From positions 24,507,285 to 24,571,284 of the forward strand of contig CM055104.1 in NCBI GenBank assembly GCA_029204225.1: a stretch of DNA of 64,000 bases, in the 5' to 3' direction. Of the stretch, positions 25,760 to 37,800 are shown in pieces (positions within the stretch are counted from its first letter, which is position 1; every line of letters begins with the position of its first letter). The notes beneath the pieces were generated by a model. The model was not told where the DNA came from. It saw only the letters and a program-made list of their open reading frames with translations, and did not search any database. The position numbers were made by a program, and so were the translations under genes. This DNA is from Diphasiastrum complanatum (lineage: Eukaryota; Streptophyta; Lycopodiopsida; Lycopodiales; Lycopodiaceae).

Positions 25760-27010
25760 ATGGATTCCCAAGGGAAAGCCAGTCCCATCATGGACAAGCT
25801 TGATGGAGCCAATTATCGACTGTGGAAATTTAAGATTAAAACTGTACTAATGGCTAAAGAATTGTATGACGTTGTTATAGGTGCAGAAGGAAAATCTGAA
25901 GCAGACGACGCAACAATCGCCAGATGAAAGTTGAAGGATGAAAAGGCTTTCACGCTGATCATCCTAAACATTACGGATACCCAGATTGGCCACGTATCCG
26001 AAGCCCAGACATCAAAAAAAGTCTGGGACATCTTGAACACACTATACGAAGTGCAAGATATAGCTTCCAAGCTACATCTCAGGGAGAAATTTTACTCCCT
26101 CAAGATGGCGAATGGTGATTCCCTGCAGAATCATATCAATCAATTCAAGAACTTGCTAAGGCAAATGGCCGCTGTTGAATCTATCATAGACGATCAAGAC
26201 GTAGTGATGCAACTGCTTACAAGCTTGCCAAGCTCATACGACAGCTGGGTGATGATCATCACGACACATCTTGAACTGACTCTTTCGAAAGTCATTACTA
26301 TGTTGTTATAGGAAGACATGCGGAGGAACGAAGCCTCAAGTTCTTTAGCTGATTCTCATGCTTTACACACCAACAAGAGCACGACTAAGCAGAAGAAGAA
26401 GAAAGTCCCAAAGTAATCAAAGCCAAACCAGAAACCAACACAGCACAAAGAACAGTCAAATGTTTAGACGAAGAAGAAGTTGTTATGCAGATACTGCAAG
26501 GGAAACAACCACGAAATTCAAGATTGACGAATATTGCAAGCAAAGAACAACAACAAGGGGCAGTCGAATCAAATGGCAAATGCAGCTACAAAAGCTCCAC
26601 AACCTATTCAAGAAGCGGATCATGATGCCTTCATGACTAGCCATCAAGGAACATCCGACGATAGTTCTTGGTTCCTGGATTCCGGAGCCACTCAGCACAT
26701 GACCAGTCTCATTGGCTGATTCGAGTCCTATACACCTTACAATACCAAGAAACATGTTCACCTTGGCAACAATAGCACACAAGCTATTAAAGGTGAAGGT
26801 ACTGTAAGATTAAGCTTTGCAAATGATCAGTCTAAGCTACTTATAAAGTCCTGTATATACCAATTTATCTACGAATCTGCTCTCTGTAAGCAGACTCACA
26901 GATCTAGGACATAGAGTAGAATTTGAATGTGATCAGTGCAAAGTAGTTGATAGGACAGGCAAGATCCTATAGCACTCGGAAAGAGGCATGGATACTTGTA
27001 TAAATTAAGT
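25760..27010 (+). pseudogene. Truncated Ty1/copia gag-protease
   Basis: The ATG at 25,760 opens MDSQGKASPIMDKLDGANY, then WKFKIKTVLMAKELYDVV. After in-frame stops come the gag core (LREKFYSLKMANGDSLQNHI, LLTSLPSSYDSW), a zinc-knuckle relic CRYCKGNNHEIQD, and the protease motif SSWFLDSGATQHM at about 26,670. Homology fades near 27.0 kb, before the integrase. Several stops and frameshifts make it inactive. Confidence 0.88.
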
Positions 27011-27268
27011 CATTGCTTTTCTACCTATAAATTAAGTCTTTAAGATAAAATACAATCCAACGAATATGGGGTTTTAAATGTTGGTTCAGAGATGCCCACA
27101 TGTGTGAACACTACGGATTTTGATCCTGAAAAATTTTGGGATCAAATTCCCTCACCAAAACCTTAATACCAGCTCGCCCTTCCAATACTAGCTTTTTGCA
27201 CCAAAACCTGCTAAAACTGGATTAGTATCAGACACTGATCAATAGCCTTGTACTTGGATCTGATACCA

Positions 27269-27953
27269 TTTGAAAAGTATAGTACTAAGGACCAAATGGA
27301 TCTTTGAATGATCCACAAGGTTGATTGTGTGCTTGTTAAACAATCTATCAGATACTAGTCATCAGCAAACAAGATCTAGTTTAGCAGCTTGATAGAAAAC
27401 AAGTAGAGACAATCAGAGCATTGATCAAAAACTATAATCCAACTCCACACGTGTGGAAATGAGGCTGTAGTACAGCCTGTAGACAATGTTTAGAATGTGC
27501 CAAAGCTGGGTTTCATTGGAATCAAAAGCAATCACCATACAATGAGAGAAAACTCAAGTTTCTCCTTGAGACTCCAAAAAGTTTCTATCTCCTCACTATG
27601 GAGAATGAGAATACATAGTAAAAGACACTTCCTTTGCTAAGTTAGGTGAAAATCCAGCATGTAATAAGGAAGTAGACTCAACTTTCTTGCCCTAATGTGA
27701 AAACCCTAGCCTAGATCCAAGAGTCATGCTTGGTAGGTGCATGGTAGGTACAAATCTCATCATAAATCATGGTCTAAATCCTACAAAGTAGGAATCACTA
27801 TTAAATAGACACAACCACTCCTCTTGACTCGTGGTAACCTACGGTGTGAATGTACAAGTGGCACTTTGGCCATTCAAATAACCAACAAACAATATTGACA
27901 AAATGTACAATATTCTACATGGCTAGATTTGCCAATGTAGGCAATTTTTCACA
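27269..27953 (-). mobile_element. Degenerate copia LTR with adjacent PBS
   Basis: The segment starts TTTGAAAAGT and ends ATTTTTCACA, close to the TGTGAAAGAT/ATCTTTCACA ends of the intact copia at 57.4-63.1 kb, and its length is similar (685 versus 650 bp). Directly to its left, 27,259-27,268 reads TGGTATCAGA on the minus strand, the same PBS position as in the intact element. Both boundaries come from this analogy only. Confidence 0.5.
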
Positions 27954-28079
27954 TTCCTTGCGAGAGGTCATGAGTTGGTAGCGTCGCTACCCAGGTACCA
28001 GCTGCCATGGTCTTTGTTGCCACTGTTGTAAGCCATTAACAGGTGTGAATCTTGCTCCTTCAATTTTGCTGCATTGGAG

Positions 28080-28917
28080 GAATCTGGCTACTATTGTTGT
28101 TGCTTCTTTGCCTCATTGTAGATGTGGATTTGACATTCCTTGATGTCCTGATTAGCTCTCTTACAGTATCTGCAAAAGAGCTTCCTACATGATCCACTAC
28201 TCTCACCTTGAGTATGAGGCCTCTGTTGTTGCTGCTACTGCACTTGATTCTTGGCCTTGGAATGGTCTTTCTTCTTGGTGTACAGGGTCACGGACTTGTC
28301 TTTGATGGACAGGCCACTGGTCTTTCTCCATATCTCTTCTTGAAGAAGATGAACTATCACCTTTTGAAGAGTGAGGTCGGGTTGTGTGAAAATCGTCACC
28401 ACAAAGTGCTCATACGACTTTGGAAGAGAAGAAAGCAAGGTCATAACGGCATCATCATCTTGAATAGCACATCCTACAGCTAATAACTGATCCATTAAAG
28501 ACTTAAAGTTGTTGATGTGAGAAGTGATGTTAGTAGAATCAGTCATGCACCACTCTCACTCTTCCTTTGGAAGCATTGAAGAACTTGATTCTTTCGGGAA
28601 AGTAATCTTGAGGTATTCTTGGATTCATAGATCCTTTGAAGAGTCTCCCAAGCCTCTTGGGCTGAGATATATCCTACTTCCTTGAGCAGATCATTTGCAA
28701 CATTCATTTTAATACAACGGAGTGAAATCTTACACTTCTTCCTGTATTTAGTTGCTTCTTGTGGATGGATTGGCTCATCTTCCTCTCCATTCACAATACC
28801 CATCAAATCTTGCATGACAAAGATGGATTCCATTCTCAACTTCCAATTTGAATAATTTGAAGAGTTCAATCTATCAGTAGAATCCAAAAGATAGACACTT
28901 ATGGATGCCATCTTCAA
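28080..28917 (-). pseudogene. Ty1/copia gag remnant
   Basis: It begins MKMASISVYLLDSTDRLNSS at 28,917 and contains NYSNWKLRMESIFVMQD and SAQEAWETLQRIYESKNTSR. After a frameshift near 28,560 it continues with INNFKSLMDQLLAVG and LLSSLPKSYEHFV. A damaged zinc knuckle CRYCKRANQDIKEC (Asn for His) lies near 28,140-28,180. No protease, integrase or RT follows; the LTR-like segment at 27,269-27,953 is next, suggesting a large internal deletion. Confidence 0.87.
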
Positions 28918-31900
28918 TTATAGGGAGATAGATTCAATGAAACAAGATAGACTGTACAAGATATGATCACAACTAGCTATCCCACTCTCTTTGGGACTTG
29001 AGATGAATTACTCTCTGATTTTTCAACAACATCTAAGGTCATATTGAGCTTGATCAATCTTCAAGATCCAAAATAGATCCAAACCTAGCTCAATTTACTA
29101 TAGATTTGATCAAAACTAGTCTCCTCCTTGATCTCAACTTCACAAGAAGGGTGAATCCACCTATACTGAATCAAAAGGACTTTAGAGCACACAAATGTCT
29201 CTAAAGGCCTATAAATTTAGGTTGAATCACATTGACATATTCAATCACAAACCTATCCAAAATCCAGTAAAAAAAAAATACAATTTTTGAATTTCTAGAT
29301 GAAGAGAATATCAAAACACTTGATCTAAACCTAAAAGGTGTATTTTAGGACCTCAAATAGCCTAAGAACGACCTAATTAAGCTCTCAAATGGCTGATCCA
29401 CTTTCCTAAACAATGGTGGCATTCAAATCCTAATGAAAATTTCTACTAGGGGACATGTACTCTAAGATTTCGACCCATAAGAACTTTTTAAGTTGGTTAG
29501 GTTTAGATCCACAATGGCCACATAGATTTGATCAAATACACAAAAGTAGCAGCAAGCATACTAGACTTGTAATCAACTTTATTACCTTCCAAAACATGGA
29601 ATTAATGCATAAAATCACTCACATACAATAGCTATAACTCACCACTCAAAGAAAATGTTGATGGAAGTGGAAACTCGATTTTTCTTCATATTTTGATGGA
29701 GATCCCATCACTTATACATTTGAGTTTGGATCTGAAATTTAGGGCATATCTAATCTTATCATACCCTAACCCTAAAATCTAACCTAATAGGTCATTGGAT
29801 CCACCCTAATATGGGGTCAAGATCTCAAGATCCAAAAACAATGTAAAACATGCTACTTTTAGCTCCTAGAATTTCTCTAGCTTATCTAAGCACATTTTGG
29901 CCTCATTTCAAAGATGCTATCACAATTTAATATGAGGAATGAAGTCTTGGGAAAGCATCCTATGCTATTTGGCACGTGTGGAATCTATTTACATGGCACC
30001 TTGCCAATTACAATGCATGTGACCAAACTTTATCAAGCTAGAATTGTGACTCTTTCAATACAATCAATCAGTTACTCTTGGAGCCTTATGTAGGTTCATT
30101 TATGGTCCTTTGTACTGTACTTTCAACAAAAAAAATCATAATAAGGGCCTTGTCCAAGATTGCATATGGACGATTGAGTTTAGCCTAAATGGAAAAGGAG
30201 TTTCAAAAAGTAATTTTAGTTTTTGTGATTAATATTTATTTTAAAAAAAAGAAATTTCAACTTATTTTTTTCTTTCAGACACAGGTTGTTTATGAAAGTT
30301 CAAGACGCCATGCTCAAAGATCTCAATTGTCAAAATTGGAAGGAGTGCCAATCTTTGAACCCAAATAGCATTAGAGATTAGGAGCTTCAATGGTTTTTAA
30401 TCTCATTTAGATACATAGTGAGTTCGTCTACATTCTTTTAAGAACTTTTAATGATTTTTGTCTAGTACTAATTTATGTTGAGCATGAGCATCTCTCTTAT
30501 ATGCATTTTTTTTTCAACAATTCAATTTTTCTTTTCTATAATAAATATCTTCTATACTAAGCATATCTTTCTTTAATTTAAGTGACTTTTTATTTTCTAT
30601 TCTTCCATAATTTAAAAATTTTCAAAACTTGATGTGATGTTTAACCATGCTAAGCGTAAGTGATTGCTAGACATTCTTAATGATTTACTCCTCACATAGT
30701 AATCAAAATAGGAAAATTGGCCAACTTCTTGAGCAATGTAGAACCCATCACAAAAGGTCAAGGCAACGGGAGCTTTAAGAAAGTGGAAATGTGGTTGTTG
30801 AAGATGATCCAAAAGATATTTAGATCTTCAAATATGTTGATAATCAACCTTGCCATTACACTATTCAACAAGGTGATGAAAAGGACATTAGTAAATTTGT
30901 TAAATGAAGACCTTACACCCTTTGCATTACATACATTACTTACATGTTCAAGCTAAGAAAGTCTCTAAATGATGATCAGAGACCCTTCAAATACACATAG
31001 GTCAAAGATGCAACTCCAAATCTCTTGGAAATCACTACGGCTCCACTTTGGAAAATAGTGATATTTCACTCCAAGTGGCAACAAATTGGTGTGCACAGAC
31101 CCTTCTTTGAAGTCTGCAACACTGGCATCAAAAATGCCATTGATAAATAAAGATTTTTGTATTTTTATTTGCACTAATTTAATTTCACTTTTCAAATAAG
31201 ATTAAATTGATTTCAAATGTTTACAAGTTCAAACTAGATCTAGAAATTATGGTGATGCTCACCTCTACAACATGGTAAAATATCTAACCATCAATTAATT
31301 CTAAATTGATGGAAAGAGATCGATACTTTATTACAATACTATCAAATATATAGATTTTGAAAATCATTTCGATTATTTGGCAACGACACAAAAATAATAA
31401 TAATTTAAAATCCATTAATTGGATCTATGACTTGTCCATACCAAAAGCCACAACACCTTGTAAGTAGATGATTGAGATATTTTCAAACCCAGTAGATTAG
31501 ATTTTAGATTTATTGGATGTGTTGTCAAAAAGGACATACATGTGGCAGCAGTAGAATAAAATTCTAATTAATAAGTTTTATTGAAATGAGATTGATTAAT
31601 ATTTCCATTTTGCTTCTTGACTTTCAAGCGGATGAGAGTGGCATTGCTCATGTTTGCAAAAAACCTCAACCACATGAAATTGTAAGTGATGAAGACGATT
31701 TAGCAAAGGTGGTAGAGCAAGAGTATAATGTTATGAAAGATGTAGTTACTCAAAATGTAGTTGTTGCTCAAGTAAATACAAACAGTAGCACAAAAGTTGG
31801 TTATGATCCAAATGATTTTTAGTGAAAAAATTTTCTTATTGTAACTAAAAAATATCAACTGTAAATGATTTATACAAAACTCTTTCAAAATATAAATTTC

Positions 31901-34729
31901 TTTGTTGCAAATTTTGATTTTTTTTTTCTGTTTTAAACCATCTTGTGTTATTTAAGATGAATGATATGTATATCATGTAGGTAACGAGTCTTATTTAAAT
32001 TTTTACATTTTGCAATAAATTTTTTAATGTTAGAATGTTACATCATATTGCATGCAAGTTTTCAAAAAATTATTCCAGTTTTCTAAATTGCGTATTTTTC
32101 TTTAGAAAAATTTATATAATTACTTTGCAAAATTTTGAATTTTCCTTTTTGGCATAACATATAACTTGAAGATTTAAATAGATTATGTAGTTTCATGAGA
32201 TTTAAGGCTTTTCTTCTAGGGTATATATTTTGCCCATTTACTATTTCGATCAATTATCATCTAGATCTCATCAATATTCTTCGACAACTTGAAAATTTTA
32301 ATATGAAATCCAATGTTTGCAAGTGAGACAATGCATCAAAAAGTTTGCAACATCCTTCTTGAGTGTTGACCAAAAGAATTGTATTTAGATGTGCAAAGAA
32401 GTTGAAGCCATTAATCCAAGTCCATAACGAGGGGCCCTAAATTTTTTGCAAACTCGATCAACTCATCAATAAGTAATGTCTCCACATCTTCAACTAACTA
32501 GATTCGATTCGATAACGTACCAACCCATGGAAAACTACAATTATTGAAATGCTTTTTACAATTGCATGCCACAAAATCACAACACGAAAAGCAACATATG
32601 CAAATTCCCATTGATTATACATCAATTCTCAAGACCCAAGATTCTAAAAACAATTCAACTTAATCACAACTTGCATGAAAAAGAATGGTGGACAATTTTC
32701 ATAGCACATTGATGTGAAGAATAGCTCAAGATCCACGAACATTCTTCCTTCCACAAATGCCATACCAACCATACCTTGCGATGGAACATCTTTCATTGCT
32801 TTGGATCTCCTCCATGTCGAATCATGATCTTATATGAATATAACAACCAACCCTAATCCTAAGATGTGGCATAGACTCGATTGACCAAGAAAATTTTCAA
32901 ATTGTAGAGTACAAAATTTTCAAAATTTCCAAATGATCAAGTCCAAACTCACTCCAATTATAGAACACAATCCATGTCTAACTCTAAGCCTTTTGGAGTC
33001 TATATTGGCATCCAAGTGGATCCTTTTTATCGTAGTCATGGTGTCTCATACCACCATAGTCAGTCCCATTGATAAAGATGTTGCATCCAACACTGGATGA
33101 TCTTTTGGGTCCATAATCCAAGTAGGCCATTAATGATCAATAGCACAGATGATGTCAACACCTAGTACATATTGCCACATCCTTACAGCCTACCACTAGT
33201 AGTTGTGCGTAGTTGACTCCTACTCATGATGTCCATCACTAGGCATTCATTAACTTTCACCAAGTTAGACTCCAAGTCAAATCATAATTGAAGTGTAATT
33301 GATAAAGATTTATCTCATGATTGACTCGAATCAATCTTTAATGACACTAAGCTCTCCTAGCTCAAGAATAGATGTTGACTAGCTAATCAGGGATGTAATA
33401 ATTCTCCTTAGGGTGGTTTAAAAAAGGGCTAACCCATTTTCCTTTTAGGATGATATACGATTACACGCCAAAACTTGAAAACACTGATTTTACTAAAGCA
33501 AGTTTGAAAATTTGTATAACTTTGATTTCTGCACAAACTTCATTCATCAACTTGAAAAGAGAGTGTTACCTTTATAAGGCAAGGCCAAAAACCTATGAAA
33601 CAACTAGAGGAAGAGGTTATTTATAGCCTTTATGAATATTCTTTTTAATTACTTGAAACCCTCTTCAAAATACAATTTCCAAATTTTCAGCCCTACTCAA
33701 GCTCATTCATCCTACCAAATGAAGTGAGATAAGGTCCCAAGTAAGGGTTTTCCCAAGTGACAATGCATCATTAAGTAAACCCTATTGGCATGCTCCTCTC
33801 TTTTATCTAAATACTTCTTGGTCCATATATGTTTGATTCAAGTCACATAATGATCGAATAACAACATCAACAATATGAGCCAAATTTTGTAAAAGAAAAG
33901 TATGGGTATAGATATCAATATGTTTCTAGGCAGTTGCACCAAAAAACAATTTAGCATTTACCATGATAATACCAAAGTGATAGAAATAAACTACATAATA
34001 AAGCATCTTCATGTGTTACGTCATTGACTTCACAAGAAGTCAAGTATCACTTTTGGTCACAAGAGTGCAATGTTAAGCAGATAAGTTCTTGTATAGTTTG
34101 TTTTGACTTTCGAATTTTGGCATACTCTTGAGCATACTTTCACTTGAAGAATGCTCTTATAAGTATTTGCATGCATGTATTGGATGGCACTTCTTATCCT
34201 AAATGGCCTAAAATTAGTCTAACCTACATATTTTAAGTACTTGGATTAGGTACAACATCATGAATAATGAACTTAAAACATAAAGACACACAAGTTGCAG
34301 ATTGAAGTGTCAACCTTTAAACAACAAAGACCAAAGAAGAGCCAATGTATCTACTTCAATGTGGATTACCAGATTCAAGACATCTAAAATCAGGTTAATT
34401 AAAGATAAGCATGATTGTCTTGAGCCTAAAAACTTCAGTAGTTGACTATATTCATGTTTTTTGTTAGCTCTTTAATTCTAGAAAACGGTTTATCAATTAA
34501 GAAGATGGTAGGTATATGGCACTGACATTACAGAAATAGAAAATGTCTCGAAGATGTTATTAAGTTATACCAAATGCTTTTATACGAGACCTTGCTCAAA
34601 AGTGAATTCTCATAAATTGACAATCAATATGTACCATGAACAAAGCAAGATGTAGATCAAAACCACATGATCAATTATTGAATTCAAATACATTTCATCT
34701 TGCACACTACAACCTTTTACCCTTTTCTC
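28918..34729. other. Intergenic AT-rich stretch
   Basis: No gene could be assembled. An ORF at 31,586-31,822 (plus) contains VSDEDDLAKVVEQEYNVM and looks weakly protein-like; another at 30,717-30,956 also has no recognisable motif. Either could be a transposon scrap. The right end must include the 3' UTR of the PGRL2-like gene. Confidence 0.4.
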
Positions 34730-34822
34730 CTACGTGTTAGAGCGAGGAGCCAAATCTTTTGTGGAAGCCAATGAATATACTCGTCCGTACACCCTCATAT
34801 TGCTTGTACCATGAAATGATCT
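34730..34822 (-). CDS. PGRL2: PGRL2-like exon 7 (C-terminus)
   Basis: The acceptor CTAGTGCAG precedes 30 codons beginning [20 protein letters not shown] and a TAG stop. The VYGR-V/I-Y block is the conserved C-terminal signature of this family, which is how this short exon was found. Confidence 0.83.
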   Translation of the reverse strand, partial: RSFHGTSNMRVYGRVYSLASTKDLAPRSNT

Positions 34823-37800
34823 CTGCACTAGACAAGTTTTGAGATTTAATCATAACAAAAACTCAAATGGAATGGCTTAGTGTTCCACTACATTGCATGG
34901 CTAAAAGAATATGAGATTTCATGATTTTTGAAAAGGGCCTTAAAGTTATCAATCATCTAGATGATATACTAAATTTTAGGGTCTAGAAACCACTTAAAGG
35001 AACCAAGAAAAATAAAAATTCCAATTTTTTAACACCTCAACATGGCTACACCATTCACTAAAAAAATATTTAAAAATTCTAAGTATAGGTAGCATCCTAT
35101 GGTCACTCTCAAACTATGCTTTTCTTTTGATATAGTGGCAAAAAATGTTTCAAAACATGCATTCCAAAATGTCAACAATCCGCGACCTAGACTGCAAAAA
35201 AAAAAACAAAAATTGAAAAGAAACTGATAGTTGAAATGTTTTTTAAAAGTTCAGTTAGTAATAACTAAACTAAAAAATGATCAATCAATCAAAAGGACAA
35301 CGTACTGGTAAAACGGAAAGAGGAAAAAATAGCATTGCACAAAGCTATATTGATTCCGTCAATTATAGATAGAGGTACATTGTAACAGAAAACACAAAGG
35401 GGTGAAAATAGTCAACGTTACAAGCTTACTCTATCCAACTAAATGGAGGTAAATTGGTCCTTGATAGCACGAGTTTATAGGCCTTGATAGAATGGTTCTG
35501 GGGGCTCAAATCTAGGATTGTCTACAGGCTATGATGGATGAATTTTAACCACCTGTCAGATCCAAGTTCCAGAGAAAAGAATTAGCTCATTTATCCATGT
35601 CATGATGTCTAAATTATTGACAGTTCATCCATAGAGTAAGCCACGAAGTTTTCTTTCACAAATTCATCTTAAATTCTCACTCATCATCCATGAGCTTGGG
35701 ACCTAACTAGCATGAAGAATAATTACTTTCAATAGCTCACCATTTCGTAAGGGCTTCCCTCGTTATAACAATCTATTACAGTGACCTAAAAAAATATCAC
35801 GGAAAAGAATAATAAATTTCATTCTTGGAAAACCCTAACCCTAATTTTTGGAACGTGATCCAAAGTGTATGCATGCAACTATGATATGTGTATGTATGTA
35901 TGTAAAAACTATACACGAGCATCCACAATAGATAGTTCCAAATAACTAAAATAAAGGCTCCAACTATGACCTATATGCATTATAGTTTAGTAGCATACAT
36001 GCTACTTTATAAAGGATAGGCTATAGTTATAGCATATTCCATAAAGCCAACTATTAGACTTTTGAGCATAAAAATATGATAACGTAGTGTGCTTTATGAT
36101 GGAGCTATACATATTAATAAGGCATTGACAAACTGAAAGAGCAAATTGATCAAAAAGCTTGTTTGGAATCTACAAAATTTGAAACAAAACGTTCCAATGA
36201 ATCTATGGCATCAATTATCTTATTGTGATTGTCTATAATGAAACCAACTAGCTCATCAAGACATTGATTAAAATATTTGAATAACAAACCTCTATCTTGA
36301 TTTGGAATAATAGAGGCTGCTCGCACACGTGACAATCAGTCCTGTGTCGATGTTGTTCAGATACCTCTACCTTGACAAAAGCGTAAACCTTCAACAAACC
36401 CCAATCAAAGCATATTGTGAATAAGATCAATGTAATGACAACAAAGAACTAGTAAAACATGATTAAAAAATTAGCCCCCTTAATACTACAAGCTTATTGT
36501 AACGTATCTAAAAAATACACCGTATTCTTGATAATTAATCAAATTCACAGTAACAACAATCCAATAACTATAACACTCACAATTAGCTCTTTGAGCTTTA
36601 TACATTAGTAAGGCAATCTCATCTTCCTACTAGAAAAGAAATTTCAACCACCACAAATGGCAAGCTATTGTAGTACCTTGATGTACCCAATTTAAAAAAT
36701 TTGGTGAGGACAAAAGAGTGTTTTTTGAAATCATGGCCCACAAAGGTGATGGTTTAAAGTAAGCTTTTCAAAAATGAGCAAGAATAACATTCCTTCAACT
36801 ACCAACCTTTATGTCAAAAACCTAACCGTAAAAATGTTTATTGAAATATATTTTGAATATAGATTTTGCTTTTGAACATGAGCATAGTAGTTTCTTGTCA
36901 AAATTGGCCATGTTTTGCGACTTAAGCCATTGCATCGCTACATGTACAAGAAAGATGGCAAGATACGTCAACTTTGTTGCCAATGTTACAACCCTCCGAA
37001 AAAGGATGTAACCTGAACAATTCTCCCATAACGGTTTCTTAACTTTAGATCTAGAAGAACAACTTGAAGAAACAGAGGTCATCACTCAACCGCAAATGTC
37101 ATAGTGACCTATTGCATCTTGACGCTCTCCCCAACCACATGAAGCACAGTGACAAAGGATGCATGTAGTGGTCTGGTGGGCAAGTTGAACACCAGAAAAC
37201 CTTCAAGAATTCTCCTCCCCGATCTATCCTCCCTAAATCCTAATCCCCCTCCATCATCCTAAACACAGCTCCTCTCCTAAACTCAAATGAAAAGTCTCAA
37301 GGCTCACAACCCCCTAATCTTCTCCCTCCTCCCCATCCTAGTTTTTCTCCTTCTCTAAGTTCTAGTCTCTTCTCTCCTCGTAGATCTCCCTCCTCTCTCA
37401 ATGTTCCCTCTCAAACGTGTCTCAATTCTCACACTCAGCAAAATAAAATAAAAATCAAATGGAAAGAATGTGCTCACTCAATCTTCTTTTTTATTAAGCT
37501 GAGTAAACACGTGGTTGCTGAGGACATGTGTCCATTATTTCATGTGGCATTCTTGATCTATTACATTATTCATAGCAAAGCCCTAATTTTGGTATTGGAC
37601 AGCATCATCGTTAGTTTGTGCTTCATGCGTCAGTAACATTTGATTGTCCACGACAAATTCTCACGTTGCCGCTTCTTATTCAACACTTAAATTTTTGTGA
37701 CTACTCATTCAGGATATGCATATTCTTGATAGGTTATTCAACATCAATATTCTACGGCAACATATTTAGCAAATGCATTTTGCAATTTTGTGGGAGCTAC

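Noticed and set aside
31586-31822. ORF containing VSDEDDLAKVVEQEYNVM
   Set aside because: Weakly protein-like, but no domain, no splice partners and no neighbouring transposon ends, so not called as a gene.
36150-36335. Protein-like ORF ending in [14 protein letters not shown]
   Set aside because: It overlaps PGRL2-like exon 6 in another frame. The exon frame has splice sites and conserved cysteines, so this ORF is a shadow with a chance extension into the intron.
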